Below are positions 7,686-16,007 of a DNA stretch of 64,000 nucleotides, piece after piece (position 1 is the first letter of the stretch; the number at the start of each line of letters is the position of its first letter). The notes beneath the pieces are model-generated. The model made no database searches and had not been told where the DNA came from. It saw nothing but the letters and a program-made list of their open reading frames with translations. Both the position numbers and the translations under genes were made by a program. The DNA is taken from the NCBI GenBank assembly GCA_963921305.4, contig CAWUEX030000002.1, forward strand, positions 2,418,001-2,482,000, read 5' to 3'. The DNA comes from CAWUEX02 sp963921305 (lineage in GTDB: Bacteria > Pseudomonadota > Alphaproteobacteria > Rhodospirillales > Rhodospirillaceae).

Positions 7686-9311
7686 CTAGGCTTCCTGATA
7701 GAGCCAGGTGCGGAAGATCGACAGCGCTTCTTCCGGATGCTTGTCGACAATGTCGTTGATCTTGCGCAGGCTCGACGCCTTCACCCGGCCTTCGACCTTG
7801 TCGATATCGATGAGTTCGTCGAGATCTTCCTCGTCTTCCTCCGGCATCGGCATCGGCATGCCGCCCGGACCGGTGATCTGCGCCATGCTGCTTTCCGCAG
7901 TCAGCAGGGCGTCTTCCGCCGGCATGGATTCGAAGGCGCGGGTCACGAGCGGCCGCACGACCAGTAGAATGACCAGGACGGCGACCACGGCCACACCCAG
8001 GCCTTCGGCCATACGCATGACTTCTTCCTTGGAGAAGCCAAACAGATCGAACGGCTCCGCCACGTCGGCAAATTCGTCGAACCCGGAGAACGGCATGTTG
8101 ATGACTTCAACCTGGTCGCCGCGGTCGGCCTCGAAGCCGATGGCCGAGCGTACGAGGGAGTCCAGCTTGTCGAGCGTGTCCTGATCAAGCGCTTGATAGG
8201 TGCGTTCGCCATTCTCATCCAGCACGTAGTTGCCGTCGACCAGCACGGCGACGGACAGACGGCGGATAATACCGGACTCGCGGATTTGGTTCACGACCCG
8301 CTTTGAGATTTCGAAGTTGACTGTTTCCTCGGTGCGCTGCTCGGTGGTCTGCGCCCGTGGGCCTGTGTCGTCCTGGAACTGCGCATCCGGCAGGTTCTGG
8401 GCGACGGAAATGGCGTCCGGGTCGGTTTCCAGGCTTTCTAGATTCTCATCGACGGTCACAGTGGAGCGGGGCACCTGTCCGTTGGGGTCGTAGATTTCCT
8501 CTTCGGTAACAACCCGGTCGAAGTCCATCTCCGCCCGCACTTCGGCGCGGACTTTGCCCGGGCCCAGTGAGCTCTCCACCATGGCGATGATGGCATTGCT
8601 GAGCCGGTTCTCAAGCTTGATACGGGCTTCTTCCTGCTGCACTGCGATCATCTCATCATCGTCACCAAAGGTGCGTGACAGCAAAGTGCCCCGCTCGTCG
8701 ACGATGGAAATGTCCGCTGGCTTCAATTTCGGCACGGCCGCGGCAATGATGTGCTGCACGGCTTGGACTTGATTGGCATCCAACCGGCCGGAGATCATTT
8801 TGATGTATACGGAGGCGGTCGGGTCCTGCACCTCACGGGTGAACATCTCCCGCTGCGGCATCACCAGATGCACCCGGGCCGATTGCACCCCGTCGATCGA
8901 GCGGACGGTGCGGGCGAGCTCGCCCTCCAAGGCACGCACCAGATTGACGTTCTGCATGAAGTTGGTCGCGCCCAGGGCATCCATGTTGTCGAACAGCTCA
9001 TAGCCCACCGTACCGCCCGAGGGCAGTTCCAACTCGGCCATCTGCAGGCGGATACGGGTCACCTGATCGGCGGGGACCATAATCTCGGCGCCGTTGTCGG
9101 CGATTTGAAAGTTGATGCCTGACAGTTCGAGCTGGCGGGTAATTTCCCGGGAGTCGGTCTGGCTTAGGTTGCCATACAGCAGTTCCATCGGTGCGGCTGA
9201 GAAGCGAGTCGCGAAAAAGATGATGAACGCAATCAAACCGACGGCCACACCGGCCATGGCGGCCAGACGGGCAGGCCCAAGGTTCCTGAGCTGCTGCATA
9301 AACGGATTCAC
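7686..9311 (-). CDS. fliF: Flagellar MS-ring protein FliF
   Basis: FliF builds the membrane/supramembrane ring on which the flagellum nucleates. The 541-residue protein has an N-terminal membrane helix (residues ~17-36), the secretin-like ring-building motifs containing LYGNLSQTDSREITRQLE, GTVGYELFDNMDALG and MQNVNLVRALEGELARTV, a variable periplasmic region, a second membrane helix near residue 440-460 and a C-terminal FliG-binding tail. The start is GTG (9309-9311), preceded by a GAGGG ribosome site; the next in-frame Met is codon 4. It is first in the minus-strand operon fliF-fliG-fliH-fliN-motA-flbD. Its upstream region holds a long hairpin and a strong inverted repeat, described separately. 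Confidence 0.96.
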   Translation of the reverse strand: MNPFMQQLRNLGPARLAAMAGVAVGLIAFIIFFATRFSAAPMELLYGNLSQTDSREITRQLELSGINFQIADNGAEIMVPADQVTRIRLQMAELELPSGGTVGYELFDNMDALGATNFMQNVNLVRALEGELARTVRSIDGVQSARVHLVMPQREMFTREVQDPTASVYIKMISGRLDANQVQAVQHIIAAAVPKLKPADISIVDERGTLLSRTFGDDDEMIAVQQEEARIKLENRLSNAIIAMVESSLGPGKVRAEVRAEMDFDRVVTEEEIYDPNGQVPRSTVTVDENLESLETDPDAISVAQNLPDAQFQDDTGPRAQTTEQRTEETVNFEISKRVVNQIRESGIIRRLSVAVLVDGNYVLDENGERTYQALDQDTLDKLDSLVRSAIGFEADRGDQVEVINMPFSGFDEFADVAEPFDLFGFSKEEVMRMAEGLGVAVVAVLVILLVVRPLVTRAFESMPAEDALLTAESSMAQITGPGGMPMPMPEEDEEDLDELIDIDKVEGRVKASSLRKINDIVDKHPEEALSIFRTWLYQEA

Positions 9312-9340
9312 GGTCGGGTCCCTCTTTTTCTCGCTCCCAG

Positions 9341-9369
9341 TTCCTGCTTTTCCTCACAAAAAGCAGGAA
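9341..9369 (-). promoter_or_regulatory. Stable hairpin in the fliF leader
   Basis: TTCCTGCTTTT (9341-9351) and AAAAGCAGGAA (9359-9369) are perfect 11-bp inverted arms around a 7-base loop. The hairpin ends about 30 bases upstream of the fliF GTG start, so it would lie in the 5' leader of the fliF mRNA just before the ribosome site. There is no T-run on the fliF side, so it is not a simple terminator. Its function is unknown. Confidence 0.5.
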
Positions 9370-9439
9370 TTCCGGGCCCTTTTGCAGGAGTTGCCTCTAG
9401 CTGCGGACGTTACGGGGGGCGGGTGAAGAAGACGTTAAC

Positions 9440-9460
9440 ACCCGGCAATATTTGCCGGGT
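9440..9460. promoter_or_regulatory. Candidate FlbD (ftr-like) operator upstream of fliF
   Basis: CCCGGCAATATTTGCCGGG (9441-9459), extended by A and T at the ends, is a nearly perfect palindrome with 9-bp arms. It lies 130 bp upstream of fliF and 37 bp upstream of nrtR on the other strand. Its core GGCAA-N4-TGCC is repeated upstream of flhA, fliK and flgI/fliX. In Caulobacter, FlbD binds ftr sites of similar CGGCAA-type sequence at fliF and represses it; that parallel is from memory. It could alternatively belong to nrtR. Confidence 0.55.
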
Positions 9461-9496
9461 TGACCCGGGCGCAGAACCGCCGCTCACTGCAGGCTT

Positions 9497-10522
9497 ATGA
9501 ACACCCCGAGCACAAACCCGCCCGGACCTCCCCACGAGCCGTTACCCGAGGCCAGTGTGGTTCTCGACCTCAGCGCCGTCATTGCCACGGTGTCCGAGGA
9601 CGAACCGCGCGTCCTGCTGGTCGATGCCAATACGGAAGAGGCGGACTCCCGCCGCCGCTTGCCGTTTGGTCCCTTCGACCCTGCGGGCGACCGGACCATG
9701 GAAGAAGGCTTGCGCCGCTGGGTCGCCGATCAAACCGGCCTTAATCTCGGCTTTGTCGAACAGCTCTATACCTTTGGCGACCGCTTCCGCGATCCCAGCG
9801 CCCGCGCCGGCGGGCCGCGCCCGATTTCCGTGGGTTACGTTGCTTTGGTCAGCCAGACCGCGGCCAAACGCCCGGCGGGATCCTCCTGGGTCGAGTGGTA
9901 CCGCCTGTTTCCCTGGGAAGACTGGCGTACCGGTACCCCGGCCCTGTTGACGGACGTGCTTCAGCCGAAACTGCTGGCCTGGGCCGAGGACGCGCCGGAG
10001 GCCAGGGCACAGCGCCAGCGCCGCGAGCGGGCCGAGGTGACCTTCGGCTTCGGTGATCTCGGCTGGGACGCCGACCGGGTGCTCGACCGCTATGAACTGC
10101 TATACGAGGCCGGGCTGGTGGCGGAGACGGTCGCCGACGGGCGCATTAAGACCGGTCAGGATCAGACCGACGCCCACACCTGGACCGGCTCGCCGCTCCA
10201 CCAGGATCACCGCCGTATTCTCGCCACGGCGATCGGCCGCCTGCGCGGCAAGATCCGCTACCGTCCGGTCATTTTTGAGGTCATGCCCCCGGCTTTCACC
10301 CTGTTCGACCTCCAGCGCGCCACCGAAGCCTTGGCCGGCGCACCGCTGCATAAGCAGAACTTCCGACGTCTGGTCGCGTCCGAGGGGCTGGTTGAGGAAA
10401 CTGGGCAGATGTCGTCTGAAACCGGGGGGCGTCCGGCCAAGCTGTTCCGCTTCCGGCGCGACGTGGTGCGCGAGCGCCCGGCCCCCGGCGTGCGCGTGCC
10501 CCGGCGGCATCATGCCAGATAA
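9497..10522 (+). CDS. nrtR: Nudix-related transcriptional regulator of NAD metabolism (NrtR type)
   Basis: NrtR proteins sense ADP-ribose with a Nudix-like domain and bind operators of NAD synthesis or salvage genes through a C-terminal winged helix. Here residues ~20-150 form the Nudix-like fold. The Nudix box is degenerate: RRWVADQTG replaces REUXEEXGU, so catalysis is unlikely. The C-terminal domain shows the NrtR hallmarks RYRPVIFEVMPPAFTLFDLQ, LHKQNFRR and TGGRPAKLFRF. At 341 residues it is longer than many NrtR proteins, partly through a linker around 150-190. nadA and nadC lie directly downstream in the same orientation, so regulation of NAD synthesis is the natural role. The leader contains repeated AAGTAT half-sites that could be its operator. 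Confidence 0.88.
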   Translation: MNTPSTNPPGPPHEPLPEASVVLDLSAVIATVSEDEPRVLLVDANTEEADSRRRLPFGPFDPAGDRTMEEGLRRWVADQTGLNLGFVEQLYTFGDRFRDPSARAGGPRPISVGYVALVSQTAAKRPAGSSWVEWYRLFPWEDWRTGTPALLTDVLQPKLLAWAEDAPEARAQRQRRERAEVTFGFGDLGWDADRVLDRYELLYEAGLVAETVADGRIKTGQDQTDAHTWTGSPLHQDHRRILATAIGRLRGKIRYRPVIFEVMPPAFTLFDLQRATEALAGAPLHKQNFRRLVASEGLVEETGQMSSETGGRPAKLFRFRRDVVRERPAPGVRVPRRHHAR

Positions 10523-10554
10523 GTATTTGTTTTAATTTAGTTATTTCCATACTT
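10521..10554. promoter_or_regulatory. Candidate NrtR operator (inverted AAGTAT half-sites)
   Basis: AAGTAT (10521-10526) and ATACTT (10549-10554) are inverted copies in an AT-rich stretch that begins at the nrtR stop codon. A third copy, AAGTATAAG, lies at 10711-10719 just before nadA. The AT-rich islands stand out in otherwise GC-rich DNA between a NAD regulator and nadA. Binding is inferred only. Confidence 0.35.
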
Positions 10555-10624
10555 GTGGCGTCTGCGCGTGACCGGGCGCTCATCACATCCGGTTGATATG
10601 TGAACACTGAGCTCCGGCCTTTTC

Positions 10625-10653
10625 TTGACTCAGGCAGGGCCCGCGCCTACGTT
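10625..10653 (+). promoter_or_regulatory. Candidate sigma-70 promoter for nadA-nadC
   Basis: TTGACT (10625-10630) is followed after 17 bases by TACGTT (10648-10653). The -35 matches TTGACA at five of six positions; the -10 matches TATAAT at four of six. Transcription would start about 90 bases before nadA. The leader would carry a small AGCAT/GTGCT hairpin at 10666-10681 followed by six Ts (10681-10686), which could be a weak terminator or attenuator. Confidence 0.35.
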
Positions 10654-10748
10654 CCGCTCAGCGCGAGCATAAGGGCGTGCTTTTTTATGCACCCCCCATA
10701 TGCTCAAAATAAGTATAAGTGTCACGCAATCGCAATGGAAATGGCGTT

Positions 10749-11777
10749 ATGAACGCATCGCACATCGCTCCCGCTGATCTGACCTTCAACGATGAGATCC
10801 AGAGCCGCACCGCACCGCTCTATGACCGGGTCAAAAAAGTGATTCCGGAAATCGAGTGGGCCGTTCATGCGCCCAAGATCGATGCCATCAACCGCCTGAA
10901 GGCCGAGCGCAACGCCGTCATCCTGGGGCACAACTACATGACCCCGGAGATCTACCACTGCGTCGCCGACATCGTCGGTGATTCGCTGGCCCTAGCCCGT
11001 CACGCCGCCGAGACCGATGCCGATGTCATCGTCATGGCCGGTGTGCACTTCATGGCCGAGACCGCCAAGCTGATCAATCCGGACAAGACCGTGTTGATCC
11101 CCGACCTCAAGGCCGGGTGCTCGCTGGCCGCGTCGATCACCGGCGCGGACGTGCGTCTGATGAAAGAAAAGTATCCCGGTGTGCCGGTGGTGACCTACGT
11201 CAACACCTCCGCCGATGTAAAAGCCGAGTCCGACATCTGCTGCACGTCCGGCAACGCGGTGCAGATTATCGAGTCCCTCGGCGTCGACCGCGTCATCATG
11301 CTGCCGGATGAATTCCTGGCGCTGAACGTCGCGCGGGAAACCGATGTCGATATCATCACTTGGAAAGGCCGCTGCGAGGTGCATGAACAATTCACCGCGC
11401 AGGACATCCGCGACTTCCGTGAAAACTATCCCGGTGTCGTCGTGCTGGCGCACCCCGAGTGCCCGCCGGACGTGATCGATGAGTCTGACTATTCCGGCTC
11501 GACCGCCGGCATGGCCGACTATGTCGGCGACAAGCGTCCGGGCCGTGTGGTGCTGGTGACCGAATGTTCCATGAGCGACAACGTTTCGGCGCAGTATCCT
11601 GACATCGAGTTCGTCAAGCCGTGCAACCTGTGTCCGCACATGAAGCGCATTGAGTTGGATAACATTCTCACCGCGCTGCAGAACATGGAGCACGAGGTCG
11701 AGATCGATCCTGCCGTGGCCGATAACGCGCGCCGTTCAGTTGAGCGCATGCTCAACGGCTGGAAGCCCGGCCAGTAA
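10749..11777 (+). CDS. nadA: Quinolinate synthase NadA
   Basis: NadA condenses iminoaspartate with dihydroxyacetone phosphate to quinolinate, using a [4Fe-4S] cluster. The 342-residue protein shows HNYMTPEIYHCVADIVGDS, MAGVHFMAETAKLI, DLKAGCSLA (Cys124), HPECPPDV (Cys238) and PCNLCPHMKRI (Cys292/295), which provide the three cluster ligands of the family, plus TYVNTSADVKA. I chose ATG 10749, with GGAAATGG upstream; a GTG at 10719 would add ten residues (MSRNRNGNGV) that look unlike NadA and overlap the AAGTATAAG repeat. nadC follows after 51 bp. nadB, normally found between or beside them, is absent, so the iminoaspartate source must be elsewhere, for example a distant nadB or aspartate dehydrogenase. 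Confidence 0.96.
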   Translation: MNASHIAPADLTFNDEIQSRTAPLYDRVKKVIPEIEWAVHAPKIDAINRLKAERNAVILGHNYMTPEIYHCVADIVGDSLALARHAAETDADVIVMAGVHFMAETAKLINPDKTVLIPDLKAGCSLAASITGADVRLMKEKYPGVPVVTYVNTSADVKAESDICCTSGNAVQIIESLGVDRVIMLPDEFLALNVARETDVDIITWKGRCEVHEQFTAQDIRDFRENYPGVVVLAHPECPPDVIDESDYSGSTAGMADYVGDKRPGRVVLVTECSMSDNVSAQYPDIEFVKPCNLCPHMKRIELDNILTALQNMEHEVEIDPAVADNARRSVERMLNGWKPGQ

Positions 11778-11828
11778 GGCCCCGGTAAAGCCAACCCCGC
11801 CGCTCACCCCGGCTTCATCAGTGCGATC

Positions 11829-12683
11829 ATGACCGCACCTGTCTTCCCCTTGCCGCCGTCGACACGCAACGCGCTCGTGCGCGCCACGTTGGAGGAAGAC
11901 TTAGGCACGGCGGGGGATATCACGTCCGCAACAACCGTGGCCGCCGATGCCGTGGCCTCAGCCCAGATCGTCGTGCGCAAGCCCGGAGTCATGGCCGGGC
12001 TCGACCTTGCCGCAGCAGCTTTTGTGCTTTGTGATGAGTCCATCGCCACTACCCACCTCGTGCAAGACGGCGCGTCGGTTCAACCCGGCACGGCGGTGAT
12101 GCAGGTCGAAGGGCCGGCCCGCGCGGTCCTAACTGGCGAGCGCACCGCCTTGAATTTTCTCGGGCACCTGTCCGGAGTCGCGACAGAGACGCGCAAACTG
12201 GTGGACGCGGTCGCCCACACCTCTGCGCGGATTTGCTGTACCCGCAAAACCACCCCCGGTCTGCGCGCGCTTGAGAAATACGCGGTGCGCTGCGGCGGCG
12301 GCTTCAATCACCGCTTCGGTTTGGGCGATGGCCTTCTCATCAAAGACAACCACATCGTTGCCGCTGATGGCATTGCGGCCGCGGTCAAAGGTGCGAAGGC
12401 CGCAGTTGGGCACATGGTCAAGATCGAAGTCGAGGTCGATCGCCTCGATCAGATTCAGGCCGCCCTTGAAGCGGGGGCCGACGTGATCATGCTCGACAAC
12501 ATGACACCGGAAGCAATGGCCGACGCAGTCAAGCTGATCGCGGGCCGGGCCGTCGTCGAGGCGTCTGGGTCCATCACGCTGGAGACCGTGGCCGCGGTGG
12601 CCGAAAGCGGCGTTGATGTCATTTCCGTCGGCTGGATCACCCACTCCGCACCCTGCCTGGATGTGGGATTGGATTTTTCCTAG
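11829..12683 (+). CDS. nadC: Nicotinate-nucleotide pyrophosphorylase (carboxylating) NadC
   Basis: NadC converts quinolinate and PRPP to nicotinate mononucleotide, CO2 and pyrophosphate. The 284 residues match the family. Visible motifs are the N-terminal EDLGTAGDITS, the central GERTALNFLGHLSGVAT, TRKTTPGLRALEKYAVRCGGG with HRFGLGDGLLIKDNHI, and the C-terminal barrel strands IEVEVDRLDQ, MLDNMTPE and VEASGSITLE ending in ISVGWITHSA. These include the Arg, Lys and His residues that bind quinolinate and PRPP phosphate. It lies downstream of nadA with a 51-bp gap that holds no ORF. It ends 23 bp before the convergent DUF1838-like gene. Confidence 0.97.
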   Translation: MTAPVFPLPPSTRNALVRATLEEDLGTAGDITSATTVAADAVASAQIVVRKPGVMAGLDLAAAAFVLCDESIATTHLVQDGASVQPGTAVMQVEGPARAVLTGERTALNFLGHLSGVATETRKLVDAVAHTSARICCTRKTTPGLRALEKYAVRCGGGFNHRFGLGDGLLIKDNHIVAADGIAAAVKGAKAAVGHMVKIEVEVDRLDQIQAALEAGADVIMLDNMTPEAMADAVKLIAGRAVVEASGSITLETVAAVAESGVDVISVGWITHSAPCLDVGLDFS

Positions 12684-12706
12684 GGCATCTCCGCTTGGCG
12701 TGACCC

Positions 12707-13567
12707 CTAATCCCGCGTCACCGCGCTAAACCTCTCAAAAAACGTCGGACCGTCGTCGAGTTCCGGTGACTGGTCGAACACCGGCGTATAGGCCCGTGCG
12801 CGTTCCAGATAATCGGCGTCGCACTCTTCAACGTCGTCCAGCTTCACCGCATCGTAGTGCCAGATGGCGTGCCCCGGCAGGAGGCCGAGTTCTTTGTAGG
12901 GCGTGCGCACGCCAGAAAAGATGTTCCACCCGGCGGATGTGTAGTGCGCATCGGTGCAGTTCGGGTCGAGCACTTCGCTCGCGCTGGCGAAGAACGACAC
13001 CGACTCCAACGACGGCTGCGGAATCATCGGCGGAAAGTTGGACGACCGCTGCATGCGGATGTCATCGCCGTCGCGCGTCCAGTTCATTTGGAAAGGTTTG
13101 TCCGGATAACGCTCCGGGAACGCCCGCTTCATCGTCCCGTAGTAGTGCCCCGTGGGTGTGAAGTATTCGCCTTCCTTGTGGCGGATATAGCTGGGTGTCA
13201 GCTCTACTGTTTCACCGTTGAACGGGCTGGTGAAGCGGTCGATGAACGTGTCGGTCTCAAGATCGGTAAAGAACGACAGCACGGAGGGGAAACGCACCCA
13301 ACTGGCTTCGTCCACTTGCCGCCACCACGCCGACTCGCTGTTGCGGAACCCATACAGCGGTACGATGCCGTCTGCGCGCACGGCCATGACGATGCCGCGG
13401 GTTTTCTTGACCACGCGCCCGCCGTCGGTGCGGCCCAGAATCTTTACATAGGCTTCGTTCTGCGCCGCCGGGTCGGTGGGCAGGCCTGTATCTGCCCGCG
13501 CTGTCGTGGCGAAGGCCCAGGCGGTTGCGCTTCCCGCAAGTACGCTGCGGCGAGAGAGACGTTTCAT
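12707..13567 (-). CDS. Tat-exported DUF1838-family-like protein
   Basis: A 286-residue protein starts at ATG 13567, with GGGGA five bases upstream. It has a twin-arginine signal (RLSRRSVLAGSATAWAFA) and a likely cleavage after ARA. The mature part contains aromatic-rich segments such as GIVPLYGFRNSESAWWRQ, PSYIRHKEGEYFTPTGHYYG and the C-terminal HAIWHYDAVKLDDVEECD, which I associate with DUF1838 (a family without known function). A longer reading from 13615 would place 16 residues before the Tat signal and lies inside a terminator, so it is rejected. It is convergent with nadC and downstream of a terminated TonB-dependent receptor. A periplasmic role in uptake or turnover of the receptor substrate is conceivable but unproven. 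Confidence 0.75.
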   Translation of the reverse strand: MKRLSRRSVLAGSATAWAFATTARADTGLPTDPAAQNEAYVKILGRTDGGRVVKKTRGIVMAVRADGIVPLYGFRNSESAWWRQVDEASWVRFPSVLSFFTDLETDTFIDRFTSPFNGETVELTPSYIRHKEGEYFTPTGHYYGTMKRAFPERYPDKPFQMNWTRDGDDIRMQRSSNFPPMIPQPSLESVSFFASASEVLDPNCTDAHYTSAGWNIFSGVRTPYKELGLLPGHAIWHYDAVKLDDVEECDADYLERARAYTPVFDQSPELDDGPTFFERFSAVTRD

Positions 13568-13615
13568 ATTTTTCCCCGTTCGATCACTGAGGTACCGAAA
13601 AGATACGTGGCCCAC

Positions 13616-13650
13616 GAAAAAGGCGGAACCACCGGTTGATGGTCCCGCCT
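13616..13650 (-). terminator. Rho-independent terminator of the TonB receptor gene
   Basis: On the minus strand AGGCGGGACC (13650-13641) pairs with GGTTCCGCCT (13630-13621) with one G-T wobble, followed by TTTT (13620-13617). It lies 33 bp after the receptor stop codon. Confidence 0.8.
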
Positions 13651-13682
13651 TAATCGGTTCAGGTCATACTGGGCCGGAGTGT

Positions 13683-16007
13683 CTAGTAATTCACGCTGAG
13701 AGTCAGGCCCGCTTTGAAGCCGTCGTTGATGGTTGGCGCGTAACGGCGGAACTGCACGATAAACAGCGAGTTAGTGGTGTAGAAGGTATCGAACAGGTTC
13801 TCACCCCACGCCGACACGGACCAGTTGTCGCCGCTAACTCCAATGCTTGCATTTACGTTTTTGCGGGCCGGGGTCCAGCCGAAGTTCATCGCGTCAACGT
13901 ACTGTTTTGACGTGTAGGTGAAATCGGCGCGGGCGTAGAAATCCATGTCGCTGGTCAGGGAGCCGTCATACTGGATGCCCAGCGCACCTTGAGTTGTAGA
14001 CTGACGCTGCAACGTGTTGCCACTGACATCCCCGTCGGCCGGGCAGAAGATGTCGTCACACACGCCGACAAACTGTCCCCACTTGGTGCCGTCTTTAAAC
14101 GTCGGGTCCGATGTGGAGAACGCGTAGTTGACGCTGATGGCATCCGTCACCAGGAACTGGCCGTCGATTTCGATGCCTTTGCTCTTCACGTCACCGACGT
14201 TGAGGAAGATGGTCGGCGCCACCGTGCCCGGTTGCAGATTGGTGGTGTCGAAGCCGGTCGGCACTGTGGTGATCTGCATGTTCTTCCAGTCGACGTAATA
14301 GGCCGACGCGTTGAAGATCAGGCGGCCATCCAGCAACGTGTTCTTAGAGCCGATTTCATAGGTCCAGTTGCTTTCCTCATCGAAGGTCTGCTCATCGGCG
14401 ATGAGGTTGACGGGGCCGGCGACAAAGCCGTTGAAGCCACCCGCTTTCACGCCTTTGGCCGCAGACGCATAGACCATGGTGTCGTCGGTCAGGTCATACT
14501 CGGCGGTGAAACGGGGCGTGAAGTTCGAGAAGCTCGCTTCTTGGGCGCCTAGGTTGGCGACGTTGTCCAGGAAAGTCACATCTACCCAGTTCTGACGCGC
14601 TTCGACGGACAGCCGGGCGCGGTCGTCCAGGAAGGCGTAGCTGATGCCACCGAACAGGGCATCCGTGCCTTCATCCACACTGGCGTTACGCAGCGTGATC
14701 GGCAGACCGGTGAGGTCTAGAATACCGCTGGTCGGATCGGTCAGAACCAGATTCGGGCTGCCGACCGCGAAACCCAGGGCGAAGACGAACTCGTCGTCTG
14801 CCTTGGCGTTGTAATAGCCGAGCTCGGCGCTGAGTGGGCCGTCCGGCTGATAGGCTACGCGCACCTCGTGGCTGCGGAAGTCGTTCAGCCCGCCTTCCTT
14901 TTGGAAGGTAAAGAAGCCGGCGACGGCATTGTCGGGCCGTCCGGTGACTTCTTGGGCTTCGGCGTCCACATCCGAGAAGGTGTATTCGAACAGGAAGTCG
15001 TTGTTGAATTCATACGACAGCCCTGCGCGGATAAACTGGGTATCGGTCTCACTGCCTGGCTGATCCGGCAGCAAAATCCCATCAGGCCGAGTCGAGGTTG
15101 GTGACTGGAATGGCGCGGCGGAGTCCGGGAAGACACCGCAATGGAATGACGGTGTACCGAGCCCGGGGATGGCCGGGCCGCAGTTGTGCAGAATTGCCGG
15201 CGTATTGCCCGAAACCGTGTACGTCGGGCGGACTTCGTTTTCGTTTTTCGTCACCAAGTACATGGCATCGACTTCCAAGCCTTCGGCGGGCGCGGCGAGG
15301 AAGGCGACATTGTAGGACTCGCGTTCGTAGCCGCCGACTTTGCGGTACTTCTTCGAGACGTTCGGCATGTCGTTCTTCCGATTGCCGTCGAACTCACTGT
15401 GGCCGTATCACGCGCGCAGGGCGAACCGGTCTTCAACCAGGGGCACTCCCACGGCGGCCTTGAAATCGAGCCGTCCGTCGGTGCCGACGGTCGTGGTGCC
15501 ACGGGCTTCGTAGTCGGTCAGTGATGGTTTGCGGCTGACGTAATTGATCGCGCCGGCGAAGGCGTTCTGTCCGTACAGGGAGCTTTGCGGCCCTTTGACG
15601 ACTTCGACCCGTTCCAGATCCATCAGGCCGATGTCGATGGAATAGTTGCGGGGGATGTAAGCCCCGTCGAGGAACACGGCGACGTTCTGAACCCGGTTTT
15701 GGACGTTGGCTTGAACCAAACCGCGAATGGTCAGCACACCGTTAAAAGTTGTAGAGAAATCTTCGAAGTTCAGGCCGGCGGTGAAGTCGGAAATGCCTTC
15801 CAGATCGCTGATCGAGCGCCGCTCGAAATCCGCAGAGGTCAGCGCGGTGATGGACAGCGGCACATCCTGCAGGTTTTCTTCACGCTTCCGCGCCGTGACG
15901 ACAATTTCCTCCAGCGCCATGGATTGCGCCAGCGCGTCCGTCGCGGCCCCGCCGCCAATGGCCAGGGCGCTCAACGCCAGGCCGTATTTCAGAATTGATT
16001 TCTGCAT
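13683..16007 (-). pseudogene. TonB-dependent receptor interrupted by in-frame TGA
   Basis: The first part (16007-15408, 199 codons) has a signal peptide ending ATDALAQ and the TonB-box-like MALEEIVVTARKREE. It also carries a plug domain with ISDLEGISDFTAGLNF, VFLDGAYIPR and VEVVKGPQSSLYGQNAFAGAINYVSRKP. It stops at TGA 15410-15408. The next 13 codons and a 561-residue ORF (15368-13683) continue in the same frame with the beta-barrel repeats and end in aromatic residues (SVNY) as outer-membrane proteins do. Joined, the product is about 774 residues, normal for this family. Thus one substitution, or a sequencing error, separates plug from barrel; there is no frameshift. The downstream part alone would lack signal peptide and plug. 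Substrate unknown; relatives include siderophore and carbohydrate or aromatic-compound receptors. Confidence 0.85.

Noticed and set aside
9312..9439. Sigma-54 promoter for fliF
   Set aside because: No sequence with GG and GC 10 bases apart and TGGC/TTGC flanks was found on the minus strand; early flagellar genes normally use the main sigma factor.
10719..10748. Upstream GTG start for nadA
   Set aside because: The ten extra residues do not look like NadA and the codon overlaps the AAGTATAAG repeat; ATG 10749 has a better ribosome site.
15366..15368. ATG 15368 as a genuine start of a separate receptor gene
   Set aside because: The product would lack signal peptide and plug, and the sequence between the TGA and this ATG continues receptor coding in the same frame.
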